Source: Triglochin maritima | Lineage: Eukaryota; Streptophyta; Magnoliopsida; Alismatales; Juncaginaceae | Assembly (NCBI GenBank): GCA_963682175.1 | Contig: CAVMKL010000122.1 | Span: forward strand, 1-64,000 | DNA length: 64,000 bases | Reading direction: 5' to 3' | Shown: positions 34,044 to 42,009 of the stretch, in pieces | How the letters are laid out: each line of letters opens with the position of its first letter | How positions within the stretch are numbered: the first letter of the stretch is position 1 | Notes under the pieces: generated by a model | What the model saw: the letters and a program-made list of their open reading frames with translations, nothing else | Database searches by the model: none | What the model was told of the DNA's origin: nothing | Made by a program: the position numbers and the translations under genes

Positions 34044-34520
34044 ATGTCAACTCCCCCTCTGACGGTCTCTCGCGAGATCGATGCGCCCTCGGCGCGCGTC
34101 TGGGAAGTGATCACCGCCATCGCTCAGGCCGGTCAAATGTTGTCCGGTGTCGCGCAGGTCGACGTCCTCACCCCTGGCCGGTTCGGTGTCGGATACACGT
34201 GGAGAGAGTCGCGGTCGATGTTCGGCAAGGTCGCCGTTGAGACGATGACCGTCATCGACGTCCAGCCGGGCGTCAGCTACACGGCAGAAGCCCACAACTG
34301 CGGGACCCGATACCTGTCCACACTCGCGGTGCAGACGATCGACAACGACAACACGAACCTCATCTTCAGTTTCACCTCCGAACCAACCAGCACCGCAACC
34401 GTCATACAACGCATCATGATGCGCCTCCTGGGCACCTTAGGAAGACGTGCGATGCAGCGGATGATCAGTGCCGATCTTGACGACATCGCTGCTTACTGTA
34501 TGCGCCACACCACCTACTGA
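34044..34520 (+). CDS. SRPBCC (START-like) family protein
   Basis: A 158-residue protein. TVSREIDAPSARVWEVITAIAQ is the typical first strand plus helix of polyketide-cyclase/dehydrase-like SRPBCC proteins. A beta-rich middle and a long C-terminal helix (IMMRLLGTLGRRAMQRMISADLDDIAAYC) complete the fold. Such proteins bind small hydrophobic ligands; the ligand here is unknown. GGAAGG lies about eight bases before ATG 34044. It is probably co-transcribed with the DUF1761 gene. Confidence 0.82.
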   Translation: MSTPPLTVSREIDAPSARVWEVITAIAQAGQMLSGVAQVDVLTPGRFGVGYTWRESRSMFGKVAVETMTVIDVQPGVSYTAEAHNCGTRYLSTLAVQTIDNDNTNLIFSFTSEPTSTATVIQRIMMRLLGTLGRRAMQRMISADLDDIAAYCMRHTTY

Positions 34521-35429
34521 ACTTGCCAAATAGCCCCTGGGGATGGCGCGTCTGCAACACCCGGCGTCGGTTCAGCCGGGCGACCCTGCCGACCGTGCAC
34601 GAGTGACCGGACCGAATCGTCGAGGGCACGACCCGATGGGGCTCCGGGCACCACCGCCGGCCGGTGGTGTCTGCGCCCGGGCCGGGTGTTTCGGTCTGGC
34701 GAGCTGCGCGGATGCTGGGGTTGGCGCCCGTCAGACGGGTTGGGTGTTCAGCGGCCACCAGGCCGGTAGGAGGAACCTCGGGGCCCTGAAGCAGGTGCCC
34801 GAATCGCGCCGCGTTGACGCCAGCCAAGAGCTGACGGCAGGCGCCCCAGGTGCACCGCGTTGCACGCCTGGATCTTCACCCGATCCCCGATGGGGCGGTG
34901 CAACTTCGACAGCGCCCCAACTACCGCGCGCTCCCACGCTCCGATCAACGCACGCAGGGGCCCAAACCCCGCCGGTCCCGCCTCCGAAGCCACCGCGACG
35001 GGACCCGGCAGATCGTCGCCCACGCGAGAATCTCGTCCTGACAGGAGCCCAGCCGCTGCTCAAGCTCTCTCGTCCGCTGATCGATCGTGGCCGCGACCGT
35101 GCTGCGCGCGTGCACATCCAACCCAACACTTGTGCGCTCGATAGACGCCGGAGCCTCCCTTACCTATCTGGCTCGGCGAGCCTGCATCTTCCGGCCCGCA
35201 CGCACGGTCTATGCGATCGGGAGGCCCCAGCTCAATAGCCCCACAGCGTCTAGTGCGCGCCCAGAGCACCTCGCCCTGGGCAACCATCGACGGCGTTCAA
35301 GATGGCACTAGGCGCACGCGACTTCGAGAACACTCCGGCCCCTGCGCACCCAGCCGCACTTCGCGGATCGCGCTCTGATCGTCCTATTGCGGAGAAAGCC
35401 GGTCGACCTGTGCGAGTCTGCACGCCCAC
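34521..35429. other. Decayed insert within the polysaccharide cluster
   Basis: About 900 bases with no intact gene. The part at 34748-35142 is an IS110 transposase scar (listed separately). The flanks on both sides show nothing recognisable. The stretch separates the two halves of the polysaccharide cluster, so insertion and decay of mobile DNA explain the gap. Confidence 0.6.
34748..35142 (-). pseudogene. IS110-family transposase N-terminal remnant
   Basis: Read on the minus strand, 35142 to about 35020 gives TSVGLDVHARSTVAATIDQRTRELEQRL, then CQDEILAWA; a frameshift follows and the next frame gives DDLPGPVAVASEAGPAGFG and SKLHRPIGDRVKIQACNAVHLGRL. This is the DEDD-type N-terminal domain of IS110 transposases (normally about 340-400 residues). 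The C-terminal half is missing, and the DA of the usual KTDARDA motif reads KIQACNA, so it is inactive. Confidence 0.75.
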
Positions 35430-36551
35430 CTAATGATCGTCGTCCGTCGAGACATCGGTCCAAGCCTGGACAGTGCGACGGAAAGACTGCTTGGAAAAGT
35501 TCCGGGCATGCGCGCGGAGAGCAACTGGGTCCACACGAGCGGCAGCGTGGAGCGCGTCGGAGATGGCGGCATGACTGTCGAAGCTCTCGACGATGAGACT
35601 TGGGAAGCCTCCGCCAACGCTTTCCGCAGCGCCGCCACGATGGTTGACGATGACAGGCGTCCCCAATGCCAAGGCCTCGACTGGAATGATGCCGAAATCT
35701 TCGACGCCGGGGAACACGAGCGCGAGGGCGCGTTGCATCAACGCTCGCAACAGTCGATCGCTGGGGTAGATGACAAACTGAGCATGCACGCCGAGCTCGG
35801 CGGCCAACGCCCGCAGCGCGGACTCCTGAGGACCGCCTCCGGCGATCACGACGGGCAGGTCGAACTGTGCGCCAAGGCGGATCACCAGATCCAGCTGCTT
35901 GTACGGCACAAAACGGGACGCACCCAGCAGAAATGGCGTGGGAACCGTCGCAAACACTTCACCTTCCCGTCCGCTAAGCTCGTCCACCCATGAGTGGACT
36001 GCCTGGAGACGCGCGACATCCACCGGGGGATGAATGACGACGGAATTGACTCCCCAGTGCCGGAGGATCCGCTCCTGGACGAAGGCGCTATTTGCCGCGA
36101 TATTGACATGCTGCTGCGCGCGAGCTCTATCGAGGGCCTGGAGAGCAGGGCGTATCGCTCCCGCCGCGAAGAACTGCCCTCTCGAGTCTGCTTCAGGGTT
36201 CCAGACGTAACGGGCAGGCGTGTGGACGTAGACGAACTTCCGCTCTGCGGGAAGACCTCTCAAGGTTGCGTGGTGAGCGAAGAGGTGGGAACTCACCAGA
36301 AGCCACTCGTATCTATCTGCGCGAAGACTGCTCCAGACCGCAGGCATGAACGGCAGCGCGAGTGCTTTCCTGCCGCGCAACGGTGTTTGAGCAAGGACGC
36401 TCTCGCGCTGCACCCGGCCTGGATATCGTGCTGGATCGTCGTTCCAGAGCGAGAAGACGTCGGCCGTGGGGTAGATCTCGACGAACGCATCAAGCACTCG
36501 TTCCGCTCCGCCGTTGGATTCGATCCATTCATGCGCTATCAGACCGACCAT
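35430..36551 (-). CDS. Family 4 glycosyltransferase (WbaZ/mannosyltransferase-like)
   Basis: A 373-residue GT-B enzyme. LIAHEWIESNGGAERVLDAFVEIYP at the start is typical of GT4 enzymes that transfer mannose-like sugars. FVYVHTPARYVWNPEAD, NSAFVQERILRHWG and VVIHPPVDV end the first domain. TPFLLGASRFVPYKQLDLVIRLG and the donor motif FPGVEDFGIIPVEALALGTPVIVNHRGGAAE (E-D-F-G-I...E) define the second. The gene is ten bases downstream of the initiating sugar transferase gene and is co-transcribed with it, so it may add the second sugar. Confidence 0.88.
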   Translation of the reverse strand: MVGLIAHEWIESNGGAERVLDAFVEIYPTADVFSLWNDDPARYPGRVQRESVLAQTPLRGRKALALPFMPAVWSSLRADRYEWLLVSSHLFAHHATLRGLPAERKFVYVHTPARYVWNPEADSRGQFFAAGAIRPALQALDRARAQQHVNIAANSAFVQERILRHWGVNSVVIHPPVDVARLQAVHSWVDELSGREGEVFATVPTPFLLGASRFVPYKQLDLVIRLGAQFDLPVVIAGGGPQESALRALAAELGVHAQFVIYPSDRLLRALMQRALALVFPGVEDFGIIPVEALALGTPVIVNHRGGAAESVGGGFPSLIVESFDSHAAISDALHAAARVDPVALRAHARNFSKQSFRRTVQAWTDVSTDDDH

Positions 36552-36561
36552 CAGAGCTCCC

Positions 36562-38022
36562 TCAATATGCGCCCCGAGAGCTCAGAACGGCTGTTACTGT
36601 TCGCCCGAGGATCATTACGTCCAGGAATGGGCTCCAGTTCTCGACGTAGTGAAGATCGAGCTGCACCCCTTCGGCCCAGCCCAGATTGCTTCGCCCGCTG
36701 ACCTGCCAGAGACCGGTCATTCCCGGGCGCACCAGGAGCCGGCGGTCGACAAAATCCTCGTAACGAGCAACTTCAGCTGGAAGTGCCGGCCTAGGCCCGA
36801 CCAAGCTCATTTCGCCCCTCAGTACGTTGAATAGCTGCGGGAGTTCATCAATCGAGTATCTGCGAAGCACTCGGCCGACCGGCGTCACTCGCGGGTCTGC
36901 TCTCATCTTGAAGAGTGGCCCGTCACGCTGTTCCGTACTCAGGAGTTCTTGTCGAGCGTCAGCGCCTACCCACATCGTCCGGAACTTAAGGATGGAGAAC
37001 TCTCGTCCGTTCCAACCAACACGCGTCTGGGAAAACAACGCAGGCCCGTGATCACTCAGTCTGATCACGAGCGCGAGAGTCAGTAGCGCTGGCGCTAACA
37101 CGATCAAGCCCATCGCGGACACAACGACGTCGAAACACCGCTTCTGCACCCAGCGAACATCGTGATAGCTCGGACGAGAGACGTGGAGGAATGGTAATCG
37201 ACCTATCGCCCGCGGTTGGATGCGTGCGTGGTCGATTCCCATCAGAGGCGACCTGACCGCGAGCTCGATCCCCGCGTGCTCGAGCTCCCACCCCAACTGC
37301 TGCACCTGGTCTGAAGAGAACCCTCCAGCCATGATTACCACATCGGCATCGACGCTCTTCGCGGTCGCGCAGGTCTCCTCATAGTTCCGGCTGAGGATCG
37401 GTATCGCACTCCCTGACAAGGTTTCACTCACGACACCGACGCCAACCAGGCCGCATCTCGGGTTCTGGTCCAGCTCACGCAGTACCCAACGCACCTCCGC
37501 GGCTGAACCGACGACGATGGCACGGGTAAGCAAGCGCCCCCGCTCTCGCTGCCGCACGAGCGCCACTCGGCAGAGCTTGCGGAGGACGCTCAGAACGACG
37601 GCAAGGACGCCCGACGCCAGCATCATGTAGCTGCCTGGGAGCTTAACGTCCGACAGAACTGTGAATATGGCGACGGTACCGAGCGTCGCGACGCTCGCGT
37701 GTAACGTGCGGAGGTACTCTTCATGGCCTCCGCCAAGGATGCGCGGATCCCGTGTGCGGAAATAGGCAAGGTAGGTGAGACAGATGCCGCAGAGTAGGGC
37801 TGATGTGAACACCTCCATGAGGCCGATCGGACGACCTGTGGCTCCTGCCGAGTTGCCCACTCCTGGTGCCGCAAGCCAGTACGTGAGAAGCACAGCGCCA
37901 ACCACTCCGAGCGCATCGGTCGCAACGAGCGCCCAGCACCAGAACGCCGTATTGCGCCTCGGCGTCACATCGAGCCCGCCGCTCCGGCGCGTGGAGAAGC
38001 TGCGCCGGTCAACTCCAAGCAT
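36562..38022 (-). CDS. Initiating sugar transferase (polyprenyl glycosylphosphotransferase)
   Basis: A 486-residue membrane protein of the WbaP/CpsE type. Four N-terminal transmembrane helices lie at about 25-135. A Rossmann-like CoA-binding domain follows (TRAIVVGSAAEVRWVLRELD, DADVVIMAGGFSSDQVQQLGWEL), then one more helix (VQKRCFDVVVSAMGLIVLAPALL) and the catalytic domain: GPALFSQTRVGWNGREFSILKFRTM, DPRVTPVGRVLRRYSIDELPQLFNVLRGEMSLVGPRPALP with the Asp-Glu pair, and RPGMTGLWQVSGRSNL. It transfers hexose-1-phosphate to undecaprenyl phosphate, the first step of the pathway. GAGGAAG precedes the ATG. Confidence 0.92.
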   Translation of the reverse strand: MLGVDRRSFSTRRSGGLDVTPRRNTAFWCWALVATDALGVVGAVLLTYWLAAPGVGNSAGATGRPIGLMEVFTSALLCGICLTYLAYFRTRDPRILGGGHEEYLRTLHASVATLGTVAIFTVLSDVKLPGSYMMLASGVLAVVLSVLRKLCRVALVRQRERGRLLTRAIVVGSAAEVRWVLRELDQNPRCGLVGVGVVSETLSGSAIPILSRNYEETCATAKSVDADVVIMAGGFSSDQVQQLGWELEHAGIELAVRSPLMGIDHARIQPRAIGRLPFLHVSRPSYHDVRWVQKRCFDVVVSAMGLIVLAPALLTLALVIRLSDHGPALFSQTRVGWNGREFSILKFRTMWVGADARQELLSTEQRDGPLFKMRADPRVTPVGRVLRRYSIDELPQLFNVLRGEMSLVGPRPALPAEVARYEDFVDRRLLVRPGMTGLWQVSGRSNLGWAEGVQLDLHYVENWSPFLDVMILGRTVTAVLSSRGAY

Positions 38023-38439
38023 GGGGTTCTTCCTCGTTGATAGGTTCTGCGCAGGATGCTTTTGGCGGGTGGAACATCACCTGGCATGGCGAACTCGGGT
38101 CGTCTTTGCCCAAAAAACACATCACGACCAGTAATGATACACAGTGTCGCACATTGAGGCGCCGGCCCCTCCGGCTTGAGGTCTGGTGAAGCGCTCCGCG
38201 GATGCCAGATCGGAGTACGAGGACTCCTTGGCGGAATGAGAAGCCGACCGTGAGACTCGGCTGCTACGCCCCAGTACCCACGACGGCACGGTCGCCGCGA
38301 TTGCTGAGCAGAGAGACTCGAATCGCATTGCGCCTGATCCACTGGAACAGAACTTTTCCGGTCAGCCGGATCAGTCGGCGCGAACTCCGGCCACAGCCGG
38401 GCAGCCACTTCCCGCCCCCCCCCCCCCCCGCCACCCCAC
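38023..38439. other. Upstream region of the sugar-transferase operon
   Basis: It holds the promoter of the minus-strand operon. A TATCAT on the minus strand near 38145 is a possible -10, implying a leader of roughly 110 bases. The left part looks regulatory, while the right part (from about 38200) grades into IS scraps and a homopolymeric C tract. Confidence 0.35.
38415..38429 (+). repeat. Run of 15 C residues
   Basis: An uninterrupted C tract followed closely by a GCTCC-type pentamer repeated three to four times (38441-38459). It is unusual even for GC-rich DNA and prone to slippage or assembly error. Confidence 0.8.
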
Positions 38440-38764
38440 CCGCTCCGCTCCGCTCCGCGATGACGATAGCCGGCATCTGCGGACGCTCCCGCAGCAACGC
38501 CCTGATCTAGCTCGAGCCCCGCAACCCAGAAGGCCTATCCAGCCTCGAATACTTCGGCGGGCTCTCGGATCTGACCGCGGCAGCGACCGTGGCTCTCGCG
38601 ATCTCGAGCCGCTCCGCGATCTCTCGCTGCGGCAACCCCTCGCCCTTACGGAGCCGACAAATCAACGCCCAATTTTCCAATGCGACCACCCAATCAGTCG
38701 TTGCTCGGGTGGCCTTCTTTTCGACCGGCACCAGTGGCCCACTCTCCAACTGGCGCTGACACAA
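38440..38764 (-). pseudogene. IS21-family transposase (IstA) remnant
   Basis: On the minus strand, WALICRLRKGEGLPQREIAERLEIARATVAAAVRSESPPKYSRL is the N-terminal HTH of IstA. After a shift, LLRERPQMPAIVIAER resumes the following conserved segment (rerPqmpatviAer) around 38450-38500. The rest of istA and all of istB are absent. The fragment begins near 38764 without an intact terminal repeat. Confidence 0.65.
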
Positions 38765-39334
38765 GCGCGCGTTCTAGCCCTGAGTTTGTTGGAGACTGCT
38801 GACCTTGGAGACGAGCATGGGGCTACGCCGAAAGAGCAGACAACGGGGGAGGCCGACGACGCGTCGGCATTCGCTCGAGGAGAAGGCCGCAGCGGCCCGA
38901 ATGGTGCGGACGTTGCGCGCAGTGCTCGGTATGAGCAAGGGAGGGTCCCTCCAGTCGCGAGGTAGCTCGGATGCGGTGTCGAGTCCGTTCCGATGTGAGC
39001 TACTCAGGCAGATGTTCACGAGGGTCACGTCGATGGGGTACCCAGTGCCGAATCTCACCGAGTGCGCGAACACCAGCAGAAAGTCCGGGAGTTGCGGCGT
39101 ACGAACGAGATATTGAACAGGGCGGTGAGTTCTTCGGGGCGGAACTCAACCGCCAACACCGGAGGTGGTCATGTGCATCGGCGCGAACAAGAACGATGTC
39201 GTCGAAGGTCGCCCCCCTCGGAGTCGAGCCCATCTGCACACTGTTGCAGCTGGCTCCGAGAACCTACTATGGTGCGGAGGGCTGCGCGCCATCCGCGCGG
39301 GCGGTCAGCAATGCGATCCTCACCCCGGAGCTAG

Positions 39335-40412
39335 TTGTACTGAGTCATCAGGTTGGTGACACTCGGGCTGCGGGCGTGAGTCCGTGGCTTGAGTGGATGC
39401 GTTCAGTGTTGTAGCTGTTGATCCAGGGTGCAAGTGCGTTGGCTCGTTCGGTGTTGCTGGTGAACGGTTGCCGGTAAGCCCACTCGGCCGCGAGGGTGCG
39501 GTTGAAGCGTTCGACTTTGCCGTTCTGCCAGGGGCAGTGGGGTTTGATGAACTTCTGTGTGGCGCCGAGTTCGGCGACGGCGTCCTTGAAGGCGGTCGAG
39601 TTTCGGTAGGCGAACGCGTTGTCGGAGATCACGCGTTCGATGCGGGTGATGCCGTGCTGGGCGAAGTGAGCTGCGGCGCGGATCAGGAACCCTGCCGCTG
39701 TGACGCCTTTCTCGTCGGGATGGATCTCGGCATAGGCCAGTCGGGTGTGGTCATTGACGGCAGCGTGGACGTAGTCGAACCCGATCCCGCGGGCTCGGAC
39801 CGCCTCGCTGCGGCCGTGGGCTCGCCATCCACCACCGTCAGGGATTCGGCCGAGTTTCTTCACGTCGATGTGGATCAGCTCGCCCGGTCTCTCACGCTCA
39901 TAGCGGTTCACCGTCGTCCTGGTCGCCCGGATGAGAGCCCCGGTGACTGGGTCCAACCATGCCAACGGTGGAACGTCGTGTCGGTTCAGGATGCGTGAGA
40001 TCGTGCGGGCAGGGACGCCGGTCTCTGGCGCGAGTCTCGCCGGACCGAACCGGAGACGAGCCCGCGCCTCAAGCACAGCCCGCTCACGTTCGGGACTCGT
40101 CTTCGTCGGCATCCGACGGGGCCGGCTCGAGCGATCGAGCAGCCCGGCCTGACCTTCAGAGCGGAACCGGCGGACCCACCGGTGCGCGCACTGACGGGAG
40201 ACACCGAGCTCTTTCGCGACGTGCGACACCGGCCGATGGTCATCGACCACACGAGTGACCAGCAGTCGCCTTCCGTGGAACGTCAATCGGGCATTAGCGT
40301 GGGACACAGAGGCCTCCTGGCATTGATGAGGGAACTAGACAGCTCCATCAAGCCAGGAGGCCTCGTCATCTCACAAGACCCGAAGTGTCACCAACGTCAC
40401 GGCCGAGTACAC
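39335..40412 (-). mobile_element. IS481-family insertion sequence, apparently complete
   Basis: Terminal inverted repeats of about 30 bases are visible: the left end starts TGTACTGAGTCATC...GGTTGGTGACAC at 39336, and the right end read inward starts TGTACTCGGCCGTGACG...GTTGGTGACAC at 40411. CTAG on the left (39331-39334) and CTAG on the right (40413-40416) look like a target duplication. It contains one intact transposase gene and sits within an IS3 orfB. Confidence 0.85.
39348..40307 (-). CDS. IS481-family transposase
   Basis: A 319-residue DDE transposase. The N-terminal HTH is VVDDHRPVSHVAKELGVSRQCAHRWVRRFRSEG, followed by the linker GLLDRSSRPRRMP and a second HTH region. The catalytic core has IHIDVKKLGRI (first Asp), RVISDNAFAYRN (second Asp) and PWQNGKVERFNRTL (Glu), then ALAPWINSYNTERIHSSHGLTPA. 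Length and motif order are those of an intact enzyme, so this copy may still be active. Confidence 0.93.
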   Translation of the reverse strand: MSHANARLTFHGRRLLVTRVVDDHRPVSHVAKELGVSRQCAHRWVRRFRSEGQAGLLDRSSRPRRMPTKTSPERERAVLEARARLRFGPARLAPETGVPARTISRILNRHDVPPLAWLDPVTGALIRATRTTVNRYERERPGELIHIDVKKLGRIPDGGGWRAHGRSEAVRARGIGFDYVHAAVNDHTRLAYAEIHPDEKGVTAAGFLIRAAAHFAQHGITRIERVISDNAFAYRNSTAFKDAVAELGATQKFIKPHCPWQNGKVERFNRTLAAEWAYRQPFTSNTERANALAPWINSYNTERIHSSHGLTPAARVSPT

Positions 40413-41299
40413 CTAGTAGCGCTCTGGAAGGCGAAGTACTTCGTCCACGGGGCCCGAGAGCGGTTGTGGAGCGGCCGGCGCGTCAGGGTACACATCTTCT
40501 TCCGGGACCAGACCGGCCGGCTCATGCGCGTTGCCGGGATCGAGCGCCCTACCCGCTCGAAACTCGGGCTCACGACGCGACCTGACCCGATGGCTGCGCG
40601 GCACCCGGATCTGGTGAAGCGAGAGTTCTCCGCGACGGCCCCGAACCGTCTCTGGGTCACCTACCTGACGCTCGTGCTGACCTGGAGGTGTCGCATATGT
40701 CTGCTTCATCGTCGACGTGTTCAGGCGAATGATCGTCGAGTGGCGGTGCGCGTCACCCAGCGCACGGAGATGGCCCTCGACGCGATCGTGGTGGCCCGCT
40801 GGTACGGGGGCATCACGAGGATCTGCGCTGTCACAGCGATGCGGGATCCCATTTCACGTCTACTCGTTAAGGCGAACGGCTCGCCGAGATCGGTGCGACG
40901 CCCCTCGGTGGGACCACCGGCGGCAGCTATCGCAGCGCCCAGGCGGAGACAGTGCACGGCTACTACAAGACCAACCTCGTCCGCGGACCCGCACGCCCCG
41001 GACCGTGGAAGAGCGTCGAGGATCTCGAGCTCGCGACCATCGGATGGGTGCACTGGCACGACACCGAGCCTCTCCACGGATACCTTGGCGACGTACCACC
41101 CGCCGGCGTTCTCTGCTGGCCAAACCACGGCACTCAGCTGGAGGGAATTAGATATGCGCGGGTCCGGACCAGGGGGCTTCATGTAATCAGTCCCGTCTCC
41201 CAGAGGCGCCGGATGCGAGCCTGTTCGAGCTGCCAGCGTCGGCGCGCAACCGCACCTGACGGCTCGATGTCGGAGGGGGAGCGGACGCCTGAATCGAAG

Positions 41300-41329
41300 G
41301 AACGGCCCCATCCTTCGATGGGGCCGTTC
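41300..41329 (+). terminator. Terminator-like hairpin
   Basis: A 12-base perfect stem (GAACGGCCCCAT with ATGGGGCCGTTC) around CCTTCG, followed by TTGTG. It ends transcription running out of the IS3 remnant, or serves the convergent DUF3060 gene on the other strand. Confidence 0.6.
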
Positions 41330-41461
41330 TTGTGAGTCGCTCGTGCAGAACTTCGGTTCAGACGCTGTCAGACCGAGCATCGTTCAGGCAGCCTGGCTCG
41401 GCTCACTTCCTCGTCGGTCAAGAAGCCACTTCGAGAGGCGGCTCCCAGCCGTCGCGGAGCG

Positions 41462-41887
41462 CTACTGGGACGCGTTGATCAGGTTCTGGTCGCCGTTGTC
41501 CTCAACCGTGGGGTGGTTGTCGGTCTGGATGATGTTGGCGTCGGCGTTCAACACCAGCTTGTCGATCGACTTCGCTGTAACCAGATTGATCGATCCGTCA
41601 ACAACGACCGACTTCACATCTCCCAGGGTGATCAGAGAGTTCGAAGCCGTGACCTTCACGTCATCACAGGATCCCTCAAGAACAATGTCGGCGTTGTTCT
41701 CCGAGATCGTTGCGCTACCGTCAACGCACTCCACAGTCGACGACGGAAGATCCGTGGCCGGGGCACCGATACTCTCCGTCGGTGATACCTCTGTGCTCTT
41801 CGGCGGGCCAGGGGGGCTGCATGCGGATACTCCGAGTGTCAGCACAGCGGCACTCACAGCAGCCAGAACAAATTTCGTACGACTCAT
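41462..41887 (-). CDS. DUF3060 lipoprotein
   Basis: A 141-residue protein. The signal (MSRTKFVLAAVSAAVLTLGVSAC) ends in lipobox GVSAC; a Pro/Ser/Thr linker follows. The mature domain shows short repeated beta-strand units (SATISENNADIVLEGSCDDVKVTASNSLITLGDVKSVVVDGSINLVTAKSIDKLVLNADANII), the right-handed repeat pattern of DUF3060 proteins. It is exposed on the outer face of the membrane. GAAGGAAAG precedes the ATG. It lies downstream of the five-repeat secreted protein on the same strand, 122 bases apart, so co-expression is possible. Confidence 0.85.
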   Translation of the reverse strand: MSRTKFVLAAVSAAVLTLGVSACSPPGPPKSTEVSPTESIGAPATDLPSSTVECVDGSATISENNADIVLEGSCDDVKVTASNSLITLGDVKSVVVDGSINLVTAKSIDKLVLNADANIIQTDNHPTVEDNGDQNLINASQ

Positions 41888-42009
41888 TATTTCTTTCCTT
41901 CAAGAGTCTGCCGGCCTCAAGATCGACCGGCACGGACGGATAGACGCACCCGGGGTGCATGCACGCGGGAGACCTCGCGGACACGCACACCGGCTCGCGG
42001 CGTCGGTGG

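Larger units (their letters stand above)
38814..41150 (+). mobile_element. IS3-family element remnant, interrupted by IS481
   Basis: OrfA-like pieces lie at 38814-39130: an HTH-like start (SLEEKAAAARMVRTLRA), then REHQQKVRELRRTNEILNRA, the leucine-zipper-like C-terminus. OrfB begins near 39165 (MCIGANKNDVVEGRP, then LGVEPICTLLQLAPRTYYGAE) and is cut at 39335. It resumes at 40413: VALWKAKYFVHGARER, FRDQTGRLMRVAGIERP, ARHPDLVKREFSATAPNRLWVTYLT, and later frames with GYYKTNLVRGPARPGPWKSVEDLELATIGWVHWHDTEPLHGYLGDVPPA. Several frameshifts and the loss of the first DDE Asp (WVTYLT instead of WVTDLT) show it was dead irrespective of the IS481 insertion. Confidence 0.8.

Noticed and set aside
34543..35238. 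231-residue plus-strand frame
   Set aside because: Low-complexity translation; the opposite strand carries recognisable IS110 motifs.
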